Assembly (NCBI GenBank): GCA_016870425.1 | Contig: VGBQ01000060.1 | Span: forward strand, 1 to 12,028 | Length of the DNA: 12,028 bases | Reading direction: 5' to 3' | Source: Actinomycetota bacterium | GTDB lineage: Bacteria > Actinomycetota > Actinomycetes > S36-B12 | Shown: positions 1 to 5,939 of the stretch, one piece after another | How positions within the stretch are numbered: the first letter of the stretch is position 1 | Layout of the letters: each line of letters opens with the position of its first letter | Program-made: the position numbers and the translations under genes | The notes under the pieces: model-generated | What the model was told of the DNA's origin: nothing | Database searches by the model: none | The model's input: only the letters and a program-made list of their open reading frames with translations

Positions 1-81
1 TTCGGCGGCGGGGACTTCGGGGGGTTCGGCGGCGAGGGAGATTTCGGCGGCGGCGGGGATTTCGGCGGCGGGGACTTCTAG
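1..81 (+). CDS. C-terminal tail of a glycine-rich protein (5' end outside window)
   Basis: Frame 1 is open from the first base to a TAG stop at 79-81 and encodes only Gly, Phe, Asp and Glu, in FGGGDF-like units. Such Gly/Phe/Asp tails are known at the C-termini of bacterial TPM-domain (YgcG-like) and DUF2207-type membrane proteins, so the gene may be one of these. The domain that would decide it lies outside the window, so no function is assigned. The reading frame and the repeat are seen directly; the family is a guess. The next gene, lpdA, converges on it from the right. Confidence 0.6.
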   Translation, partial: FGGGDFGGFGGEGDFGGGGDFGGGDF

Positions 82-83
82 CG

Positions 84-145
84 TCGCAGGGATTTCCGGC
101 GGCGATTGCGCATCAGGCTGGCAGAGGCGCAGGCCGACCCTGCGA
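84..145. terminator. Possible structured terminator between convergent genes (weak)
   Basis: The 193-base gap between the glycine-rich gene and the convergent lpdA holds an 8-base inverted repeat, TCGCAGGG at 84-91 and CCCTGCGA at 138-145. A 5-base repeat is nested inside it (TGCGC at 107-111, GCGCA at 127-131). There is no T-run, and the outer loop is long (46 bases). The position fits transcription termination for both genes, but the folding is uncertain. I see nothing else in 146-274 and no convincing small gene. Confidence 0.25.
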
Positions 146-274
146 TCGCTCCTCGGGACTCGGGCGCGATGTCACACCTCACGCTCAACAATTGCACTAT
201 TCGCGCGCCGGGCGCCGCATAGAGCAAATCCGGAGCATGAAGCAGAGGTCCGAGCGGTCCAGTTGGGCACGCGG

Positions 275-1669
275 CTAATCCTCCGCGGAGCGGTGCAGGC
301 GTCGCGCAGCCTCGGCGATTGACCCGCTCAGGCTCGGATACACCGTGAAGGTGCCCGCCAGCTGGTCGACCGTGAGTCGGGCGTCCACGGCGACAGCGAT
401 GGGGTGGATGAGCTCGCTGGCGCGCGGGCCCACCACCACGCCGCCGATGACAATGCGCGAACTCGGCCGACAGAAGAGTTTGACGAAGCCGTGGCGGATG
501 TCTTGCATCTTTGCCCGGGCGTTGGTGCCGAGCGGGAGCAGCACCGACTCCGCACTCACCAGTCCCTCGTCGACCTCACGCTGTGTCACGCCCACGGTGG
601 CGATCTCGGGCGTAGTGAAGACAGTGCTCGACACATGGCTGCGATCGAGAGGCCCGACCGAGTCGCCGAGCGCGTGCCACATGGCGATCCGGCCCTGCAT
701 CGCGGCAACGGAGGCGAGCATGAGCACGCCCGTGCAGTCACCCGCGGCGTAGACCCCTCTCGCGCTGGTTCGCGACACGCGATCCACGACGATGAAACCG
801 CGGTCATCGACCTCGACCCCTACCTCCGCCAGGCCCAGGCCCTCGGTGTTGGGCACCGAGCCCAGGGCCAGGAGCGCGTGACTGCCCTCGACCTGCGTGC
901 CATCACCGAGCGTGACCACGACTCCGTCATCGGTACGCCGCACCGCGTTGGCTCGCGACCGCTCGAGCACCGTCATGCCACGGGCAGCGAATGCTTCCTC
1001 GATCACCGCCGCCGCGTCCGGATCCTCACCCGGCAGCACGCGGTCACGGCTCGACACGAGCACGACTTCGGTGCCCAGGGCGTGGTATGCCGACGCAAAC
1101 TCCGCACCCGTCACCCCCGAGCCCACGACGATCATCCGCTCCGGCACGCAGTCAAGGTCGTAGACCTGATCCCACGTGAGGATGCGCTCACCATCGGGCT
1201 GCGCATCGTCCATGATCCGCGGACGCGCCCCGGTGGCCAGCAGGATGACATCGGCATCGAGGGTCTGCTCGCCCTGAGGCGTGGAGGCGATCACCCGGGA
1301 AGCTGACTCCAGGCGGCCCCGACCGCGGACGTAGTCGACACCGTCGCGCTCCAGGCGCGCGGCGATGTCGCGGCTCTGAGCCGCCGCGAGGTCCTTGACC
1401 CGCTGGTTGATGGCCGTCATGTCCACGCTCAGCGTGCCGGCGCGGGGCGCCTCTCCGTGGACACGGATGCCCAGCGATCCGGCCTCCGCGGTCACCGCCA
1501 GCAGGTCTGCCGTCGCGATGAGGGTCTTGCTGGGCACGCAGTCGGTGAGGACAGCAGAGCCGCCGGGCCCGTCGGAATCGACGATGGTCACCCCCGCGCC
1601 GAGCTGAGCCGCGACGAGCGCGGCCTCGTATCCACCCGGACCGGCACCGATGATCACGACCTGCGTCAC
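275..1669 (-). CDS. lpdA: NAD(P)H-quinone dehydrogenase, LpdA-type flavoprotein
   Basis: A 464-residue member of the pyridine nucleotide-disulfide oxidoreductase family. The N-terminal FAD site is GAGPGG (8-13). The NAD(P)H site is GSGVTGAEF (near 185), followed by the second FAD motif YAAGDC and a C-terminal dimerisation domain. The usual redox pair CxxxxC is broken: the first cysteine is Ala39 and only Cys44 (DCVPSK) remains. The His-Glu pair of true lipoamide dehydrogenases (HPTLSE) is replaced by Tyr444 and Gly449 in YPSLSG. This combination matches Mycobacterium tuberculosis LpdA (Rv3303c), a NAD(P)H:quinone reductase without lipoamide activity, so the same role is inferred. The start is the GTG at 1669; the nearby ATG at 1677 is out of frame. 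It is transcribed away from the next gene, with 55 bases between their starts. Confidence 0.88.
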   Translation of the reverse strand: MTQVVIIGAGPGGYEAALVAAQLGAGVTIVDSDGPGGSAVLTDCVPSKTLIATADLLAVTAEAGSLGIRVHGEAPRAGTLSVDMTAINQRVKDLAAAQSRDIAARLERDGVDYVRGRGRLESASRVIASTPQGEQTLDADVILLATGARPRIMDDAQPDGERILTWDQVYDLDCVPERMIVVGSGVTGAEFASAYHALGTEVVLVSSRDRVLPGEDPDAAAVIEEAFAARGMTVLERSRANAVRRTDDGVVVTLGDGTQVEGSHALLALGSVPNTEGLGLAEVGVEVDDRGFIVVDRVSRTSARGVYAAGDCTGVLMLASVAAMQGRIAMWHALGDSVGPLDRSHVSSTVFTTPEIATVGVTQREVDEGLVSAESVLLPLGTNARAKMQDIRHGFVKLFCRPSSRIVIGGVVVGPRASELIHPIAVAVDARLTVDQLAGTFTVYPSLSGSIAEAARRLHRSAED

Positions 1670-1675
1670 GGCGCC

Positions 1676-1681
1676 ATTGTG
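1676..1681 (-). promoter_or_regulatory. Candidate -10 element of lpdA
   Basis: On the - strand, CACAAT lies exactly six bases upstream of the GTG start of lpdA. It differs from TANNNT only at its first base. The spacing equals that of the better -10 sites in this window and suggests a leaderless transcript. No Shine-Dalgarno sequence is seen before this start. Confidence 0.4.
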
Positions 1682-1689
1682 TCGGACAC
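1679..1689. promoter_or_regulatory. Palindrome GTGTCgGACAC over the lpdA promoter, possible operator
   Basis: A perfect 5+1+5 palindrome sits in the 55-base divergent gap and overlaps the proposed lpdA -10. A repressor bound here would block lpdA directly. It lies 24 bases upstream of the -10 of the divergent gene, so it could influence both. The palindrome is seen; the operator role is inferred from position only. Confidence 0.3.
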
Positions 1690-1712
1690 CCCACAGCCAG
1701 CGCTTCCACCTC

Positions 1713-1718
1713 TACCCT
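1713..1718 (+). promoter_or_regulatory. -10 element TACCCT, leaderless start at 1725
   Basis: TACCCT fits the actinobacterial TANNNT -10 consensus and ends six bases before the GTG at 1725, so transcription would begin at or next to the start codon. There is no Shine-Dalgarno sequence and no clear -35. This site is also the main reason for choosing GTG 1725 over upstream starts. Confidence 0.6.
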
Positions 1719-1724
1719 GGTCGC

Positions 1725-2165
1725 GTGGCGCTCTATGCGGCGTACGGCTCCAATCTCGATCCACAGCGCATGGCCGAACGGGCCCCCTACTCGCCCGTCG
1801 CCGGCACCGGGTGGCTCGAGGGCTGGCGGCTGACCTTCGGGGGCGAGGACCGCGGGTGGGACGGCGCCCTGTCCATGGTGGTGGAGGAGCCGGGGAGCTC
1901 GGTCTTCGTCGTCCTCTACGACATGCACCCCCTGGACGAGGCATCACTCGATGCCTGGGAGGGCATCTCCCTAGGCCTGTGGAGCAAGATTCGCGTCCGG
2001 GTGCAGACGCTGGACGGCAGCGTGCTCGCCTGGCTCTACGTCCTCGACGCCTACGAGGGTGGACTGCCCTCGGCCGACTACCTGGCGATGATCGCCGACG
2101 CGGCCGCTGCCGGCGGGGCGCCGGACGACTACGTCGAGCATCTACGCCGTCATCCGAGTGGCTGA
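1725..2165 (+). CDS. Gamma-glutamylcyclotransferase-fold protein (GGCT/AIG2-like)
   Basis: A 146-residue protein opening with ALYAAYGSNL, the substrate-loop signature of the GGCT/AIG2-like fold. Glu79 in LDAWEG sits where the catalytic glutamate of gamma-glutamylcyclotransferases lies. The C-terminal part (DAYEGGLPSADYL onward) fits the family. Known members release 5-oxoproline from gamma-glutamyl compounds; the substrate here cannot be read from sequence. The frame is open upstream to an ATG at 1650, but that start would overlap lpdA and add a non-conserved N-terminus, whereas GTG 1725 puts the start immediately before the conserved motif and six bases after a -10. It stands alone between lpdA and the nucleoside operon, which has its own promoter. 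Confidence 0.8.
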   Translation: MALYAAYGSNLDPQRMAERAPYSPVAGTGWLEGWRLTFGGEDRGWDGALSMVVEEPGSSVFVVLYDMHPLDEASLDAWEGISLGLWSKIRVRVQTLDGSVLAWLYVLDAYEGGLPSADYLAMIADAAAAGGAPDDYVEHLRRHPSG

Positions 2166-2194
2166 CGTTCCTGCCCGTGTGAGGGCGGCGCTGC

Positions 2195-2200
2195 TAGCGT
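2195..2200 (+). promoter_or_regulatory. -10 element TAGCGT, leaderless start at 2208
   Basis: TAGCGT matches TANNNT and ends seven bases before the ATG of the purine nucleoside phosphorylase gene. The 42-base gap has no Shine-Dalgarno sequence, so a leaderless mRNA for the whole operon is likely. No -35 was recognised. Confidence 0.6.
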
Positions 2201-2207
2201 CGCGCGC

Positions 2208-3032
2208 ATGACCGATACGACCGTGGACCAGGTCTCCTCCGATCCCGGCGCTGCCGCGCGCGCGGCAGCCGAGGCCGTGGCCACGATCTCGGGCGTCCCG
2301 CATCACGAGGTCGCCGTGATCCTGGGCTCGGGCTGGGGGCCGGCCGAGGACGCGCTCGGCACGACGGTCGCGGAGTTCGACGCCGATGCCCTACCCGGCT
2401 TCCGCCCACCCGTCGCCGACGGCCACCACGGCCGAGTGCGCAGCATCGACGCTGAGGGCACGCCCGTGCTGGTCTTCCTCGGCCGGACCCATCTCTACGA
2501 GGGCCACGGGGTCGATGCTGTAGTGCACGCGGTGCGCACGGCGGCCGCGGCGGGATGTCGGGTCATCGTGCTGACCAACGGCTGCGGTGGGCTCGATCCG
2601 TCATGGTCACCGGGCACTCCCGTACTCATCCGCGACCACCTCAACCTCTTCGGTGTCACCCCCCTGCGCGGGGCGACGTTCATCGACATGACCGATCTCT
2701 ACTCCGCACGACTGCGCGCGATCGCCAAGGACATCGATGCCTCCCTCGACGAGGGCGTCTACGCGCAGTTCCTCGGTCCGCAGTACGAAACCCCCGCCGA
2801 GATCGCGATGGTGCGGGCCGTCGGAGGCACGCTCGTCGGCATGTCCACCGTGCAGGAAGCCATCGCCGCGCGCGAGGCCGGCATGGAGGTCCTGGGCATC
2901 TCTCTCGTCACCAACCTCGCGGCCGGCATGACCGGCGAGCCACTGAGCCACGCGGAGGTGCTCGCGGCCGGCAAGGCCGCCGCGTCTCGGATGGGTTCGC
3001 TGCTCGCGCAGGTGATCCGGCGGCTCTCGTGA
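2208..3032 (+). CDS. Purine nucleoside phosphorylase, trimeric (PNP) type
   Basis: A 274-residue cytosolic enzyme that would split (deoxy)inosine and (deoxy)guanosine with phosphate into free base and (deoxy)ribose 1-phosphate. Visible family motifs are the phosphate-site GSGWG (40-44), GRTHLYEGH (92-100), TNGCGGL (123-129, commonly TNAAGGL), DHLNL (143-147), GPQYETPAEI (190-199) with Glu194, GMSTV (211-215) and LVTNLAAG (233-240) with the base-contacting Asn236. Length and motifs match the mycobacterial deoD/punA-type enzyme rather than the shorter hexameric E. coli DeoD. Its stop codon overlaps the GTG of the next gene (GTGA at 3029-3032), so the two are probably translationally coupled. 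The family call is firm; the exact substrate range is inferred. Confidence 0.92.
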   Translation: MTDTTVDQVSSDPGAAARAAAEAVATISGVPHHEVAVILGSGWGPAEDALGTTVAEFDADALPGFRPPVADGHHGRVRSIDAEGTPVLVFLGRTHLYEGHGVDAVVHAVRTAAAAGCRVIVLTNGCGGLDPSWSPGTPVLIRDHLNLFGVTPLRGATFIDMTDLYSARLRAIAKDIDASLDEGVYAQFLGPQYETPAEIAMVRAVGGTLVGMSTVQEAIAAREAGMEVLGISLVTNLAAGMTGEPLSHAEVLAAGKAAASRMGSLLAQVIRRLS

Positions 3033-4693
3033 CACCGCAGGAGTGGTTGGCCGACGACCCCGATCCGACGACGCGCGCGGAGCTGACGCGACTCATCGCC
3101 GCCGCGGCTGCAGGCGAGCTGGCAGCACGCGAGGAGCTTGCCGACGCCTTCCGAGGGCCACTGGCATTCGGTACGGCGGGCCTGCGCGGGCCGATGGGCC
3201 CGGGTCCGAATCGCATGAACAAAGTGACGGTGTCACGGGCCGCTGCCGGCATCGCGGCCTACCTGCTCGCTCGCCACCGGCACCCCACCGCTGTCATTGG
3301 ATTCGACGCCCGGCATGGATCGACGGCCTTCGCCCGCGACTGCGCCGATATCCTGGCCGGAGCCGGGGTCACGCCACTCGTGCTGCCGCGGGCTCTGCCC
3401 ACGCCCGTCCTGGCCTACGCCGTGCGCGCCCTGGGCGCCCAGGCCGGCCTCATGGTCACCGCGAGCCACAATCCCGCCCGGGACAACGGCCTCAAGGTCT
3501 ATCTGGGGGACGGACGCCAGATCGTGCCACCGGCCGACGACGAGATCGCCGCCCTCATCGCGGAGACCGGACCCGTCGCGGACCTCCCCCGCTCGAGCGA
3601 GCACACCACACTCGGCGATGACATCGTCGCGGCCTACGTCGACCAGGCGGCTCGCGTGCCGCAGCGAGACACGCCCCGCGACGTCGTCAGCCTGCACACC
3701 GCGATGCACGGCGTCGGCACGCCCGTGCTCCACGATGCGGCCGTGCGCGCCGGCTTCCCCGCGCCCTTCACCGTGGGACAACAATGCGCTCCCGACCCTG
3801 ACTTCCCCACCGTGGCCTTCCCGAACCCCGAGGAGCCCGGCGCCTTGGATCTCGCCATTGCCGAGGGCCGACGCGTCAACGTCGACGTCATCATCGCGAC
3901 GGACCCCGATGCCGACCGCTGCGCCCTCGTCGTCGGCGTGCCCCACGGCCGCGCCGCCCATGCCGACACACGCCAACCGGGCACGTGGGTCCCGCTCACG
4001 GGCGACGAGGTCGGCTGGCTCCTCGGCTGGTGGCTCCTGCAGCGCGGCGGATTCACCGGCACGATGGCGGCGTCCATCGTGTCCTCTTCCATGCTCGAGC
4101 GCATCGCCGAGGACGCGGGCGTCCCGTTCGTCACGACACTCACGGGCTTCAAGTGGATCTCGCGGGTGCCCGACCTCGGCTACGGCTACGAGGAAGCACT
4201 GGGCTACTGCGTCGATCCCGAGCACGTGGCCGACAAGGACGGCATCACCGCGGCTCTCCTGGCCCTGGAGCTGGTCGCCTCCCTCAATGCCGAGGGCAGG
4301 ACCGTCTTCGACGTGCTTGACGAGCTGGCCCTGCGCCACGGCGTGCACGCCACCCGCCAGGTCTCCCTGCGCCTGCCGACATCGGAACTCATCGCGGCGG
4401 CGGTGCAGAGCGTGCGCCTTGACCCACCGTCCACGCTCGGCGGTTTGCCCGTGGAGGAGATCATCGACCTGGCGCTCGGGCATGCCGGACTGCCGCCCAC
4501 CGATGGCATCCTCATCCGCCTTCCCGGAGCGCGCGTTGTCATCCGGCCGAGCGGCACGGAGCCGAAGGTGAAGTGCTATCTCGAGGTCGTGCACCGCGTC
4601 GACGGGGCCGGTCTCGCCCTCGCCCGCGAGGCGGCCGACACCACCCTCGATGACCTCGCCACCGCCCTGCGCGAGCGGATGGACTCAGCGTGA
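3029..4693 (+). CDS. Phospho-sugar mutase (phosphomannomutase/PGM2 family), candidate phosphopentomutase
   Basis: A 554-residue alpha-D-phosphohexomutase-superfamily enzyme. In order: FGTAGLRGPMG (47-57), the phosphoserine loop TASHNP with catalytic Ser146, the Mg2+ loop DPDADR (292-297), the sugar-recognition loop GYEEALGY (386-393) and the phosphate-binding loop RPSGTEP (506-512). All catalytic elements are present. The frame is open well upstream inside the phosphorylase gene, but GTG 3029 is preferred because it gives a 4-base GTGA overlap and a normal family N-terminus. Annotation by similarity would say phosphomannomutase (pmmB). Mammalian PGM2 and an archaeal superfamily member act as phosphopentomutases, and the phosphorylase next door makes pentose 1-phosphate, so that activity is a reasonable inference. 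It overlaps the following gene by GTGA as well. Confidence 0.88.
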   Translation: MTPQEWLADDPDPTTRAELTRLIAAAAAGELAAREELADAFRGPLAFGTAGLRGPMGPGPNRMNKVTVSRAAAGIAAYLLARHRHPTAVIGFDARHGSTAFARDCADILAGAGVTPLVLPRALPTPVLAYAVRALGAQAGLMVTASHNPARDNGLKVYLGDGRQIVPPADDEIAALIAETGPVADLPRSSEHTTLGDDIVAAYVDQAARVPQRDTPRDVVSLHTAMHGVGTPVLHDAAVRAGFPAPFTVGQQCAPDPDFPTVAFPNPEEPGALDLAIAEGRRVNVDVIIATDPDADRCALVVGVPHGRAAHADTRQPGTWVPLTGDEVGWLLGWWLLQRGGFTGTMAASIVSSSMLERIAEDAGVPFVTTLTGFKWISRVPDLGYGYEEALGYCVDPEHVADKDGITAALLALELVASLNAEGRTVFDVLDELALRHGVHATRQVSLRLPTSELIAAAVQSVRLDPPSTLGGLPVEEIIDLALGHAGLPPTDGILIRLPGARVVIRPSGTEPKVKCYLEVVHRVDGAGLALAREAADTTLDDLATALRERMDSA

Positions 4694-5156
4694 TCTCGGG
4701 CCTGGACGTCGATGGCCACCGTCTCGTTATCCGCCACCGCACCGACGATGACATCTGCCCGGACGACTCATCACCATGGGATGCCTGGGATGACGGCGAC
4801 CGGGTGCCCGGTGAGCACCACCGGGCGGTGATCGTCGTGGACGACCAGATCATCGGCACCCTGTCGTGGCATGCCGTCCACTACGGCCCCACGGTCGGCT
4901 CACGGCATGGTCGATGGGGATCGCCCTCGCACCCGCCTGGCGCGGGCAGGGCTGGGGATCAGTCGCGCAGCGCCTGCTCGCCGAGCAACTCCTCGAGAGC
5001 GCTCACCGCGTGGAGGCCAGCACCGACATCGACAACCTCTCGGAGCAGCGGAGCCTGGAGAAGGCAGGCTTCGCCCGCGAAGGCGTGCTGCGCGGTGCCC
5101 AGATGCGCGCCGACGGGCGACATCATGATCTGGTGATGTACGCCCGGACGCGATAA
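4690..5156 (+). pseudogene. GNAT N-acetyltransferase (RimJ/RimL-like) broken by a single-base frameshift
   Basis: The GTG at 4690 overlaps the mutase stop (GTGA). The first frame gives a GNAT N-terminal half ending IIGTLSWHAVHYGPTVGSR. It then turns into low-complexity Arg/Ser/Pro sequence and stops at 5134-5136. From 4905 the neighbouring frame supplies the rest: AWSMGIALAPAWRGQGWGS with the acetyl-CoA motif RGQGWG, then EQRSLEKAGFAREGVLRG, and TAA at 5154-5156. One extra G in the GG at 4904-4905 would join them as GSR-AWSMGI and give about 155 residues, the normal size. So one base has been lost here, either truly or by a sequencing error. I see no heptamer for programmed slippage. The downstream half keeps an intact coding pattern, which suggests a recent event or an error. 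Substrate unknown. Confidence 0.8.
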
Positions 5157-5182
5157 CGCACCCTCAGATTTGCCCCGGCAAC

Positions 5183-5204
5183 GTCTGTGGGCGCGACCAC
5201 GGAC
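5183..5204. promoter_or_regulatory. Dyad GTCTGTGG-6-CCACGGAC: operator or terminator candidate
   Basis: An 8-base inverted repeat with one mismatch (a U-G pair in RNA) and a 6-base loop lies in the 72-base gap between the acetyltransferase and the secreted-protein gene. It spans the expected -35 region of the TAGCCT promoter downstream. It could be an operator for that gene or a T-run-less terminator for the operon upstream. A wider repeat, CGCACCC at 5157-5163 and GGGTGCG at 5207-5213, encloses it. The role is inferred from position. Confidence 0.35.
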
Positions 5205-5216
5205 CCGGGTGCGACC

Positions 5217-5222
5217 TAGCCT
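5217..5222 (+). promoter_or_regulatory. -10 element TAGCCT, leaderless start at 5229
   Basis: TAGCCT matches TANNNT and ends six bases before the ATG at 5229. The intervening CGGGGC is not a useful ribosome binding site. This predicts a leaderless message for the secreted protein. Confidence 0.6.
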
Positions 5223-5228
5223 CGGGGC

Positions 5229-5918
5229 ATGAAGCGATTCCTCACCGTCATCCTCTCGCTCATCGCTCTGGTCGCACTGTCGGCGTCGCCCGCGGCGGTC
5301 GCCGCCCCTGACTTCAACGTGGGTGACCGCGTCGAGATCGATGCACTCGGGATCGGCAAGTGGGAGCCGGGGGTTGCCATCGCAGAGAACGCCGACTCCT
5401 ACCTCGTACGCACCGATCCGCTGCGACCGGGCATGCCCTATGGCGAGTACACGATCCCCAAGACGGGGAGCTGGGTGGACCGCATCCGCGCCTCGAATGC
5501 CCCCCTCCCCGACGAGCAGAAGATCGACAATCGCAAGCCGACGGGGATCCTCGACTGCCCCATCACCAAGAGCATCTACGGCAAGAAACTGCCGGTGGCG
5601 ACAGCCAAGCGCATGGTCCGGTGCCTCGCCGAGTACTACGACGGCGACGACTACGCCAGCCGCGTGGACATCAAGAAGTTCACGGTCGGCAAGCCCCGCA
5701 AGTGGAACCCCTACAACGACATCGGCCCCGGCACCATCGACACCCTGGTCTACCCCATCCGTGTCGAGGCGGTCCAACTGTGGTGGACGAAGGCCTCGGT
5801 CGAGGAGCGACGCTGGCTGCGCATCTACGACTGCTACCACTCCACTCTCGACGAGTGGAAGTGTGGCCTGAGCGAGCGGATCAAGGACTGGCCATCGGTC
5901 ACGCGTCCGCGCCGCTGA
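5229..5918 (+). CDS. Secreted protein of unknown function with SH3/Tudor-like N-terminal stretch
   Basis: 229 residues. The N-terminus is a clear Sec signal peptide: KR, a hydrophobic core (LTVILSLIALVAL) and a likely cut after AVA near residue 25-26. The mature part starts with NVGDRVEIDALGIGKWEPGV and YLVRTDP, a pattern resembling small SH3/Tudor-like barrels (VGD.V..W..G.V). The second half has four cysteines (110, 132, 202, 212), a number compatible with two disulfides outside the membrane, and motifs GKPRKWNPYNDIGPGT and WKCGLSERI. I recall similar C-terminal patterns in other uncharacterised secreted bacterial proteins but cannot verify this. No catalytic motif is recognised and no lipobox is present. 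It has its own promoter, and the nucleoside genes on both sides do not explain it. Confidence 0.75.
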   Translation: MKRFLTVILSLIALVALSASPAAVAAPDFNVGDRVEIDALGIGKWEPGVAIAENADSYLVRTDPLRPGMPYGEYTIPKTGSWVDRIRASNAPLPDEQKIDNRKPTGILDCPITKSIYGKKLPVATAKRMVRCLAEYYDGDDYASRVDIKKFTVGKPRKWNPYNDIGPGTIDTLVYPIRVEAVQLWWTKASVEERRWLRIYDCYHSTLDEWKCGLSERIKDWPSVTRPRR

Positions 5919-5927
5919 CCGCCTGAC

Positions 5928-5933
5928 TACGCT
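5928..5933 (+). promoter_or_regulatory. -10 element TACGCT, leaderless start at 5940
   Basis: TACGCT matches TANNNT and ends six bases before the GTG of deoC, within a 21-base gap. It marks deoC as the head of its own transcription unit rather than part of the secreted-protein operon. Any -35 would lie in the end of the preceding gene. Confidence 0.6.
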
Positions 5934-5939
5934 GGCGGG

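Noticed and set aside
1..81. Reading the FGGG repeats as a CRISPR or non-coding tandem array
   Set aside because: The units are short, irregular and in frame with a stop, as expected for a glycine-rich protein tail; there are no spacers.
404..1306. A 300-codon + strand frame opposite lpdA
   Set aside because: It is His/Arg-rich shadow sequence; lpdA on the other strand is fully supported by its FAD and NAD motifs.
1650..1724. Extension of the cyclotransferase-fold protein to ATG 1650
   Set aside because: This would overlap the lpdA start, add residues not typical of the family, and place the -10 inside the gene.
3233..4594. A 453-codon - strand frame opposite the mutase
   Set aside because: Composition is biased and motif-free, and the + strand carries all phosphohexomutase catalytic loops.
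4895..4915. Programmed ribosomal frameshift in the acetyltransferase
   Set aside because: There is no X XXY YYZ slippery heptamer or T-rich/A-rich slip site at the junction, and no strong stimulatory hairpin was seen directly after it. A simple lost G in a GGG run is the simpler reading.
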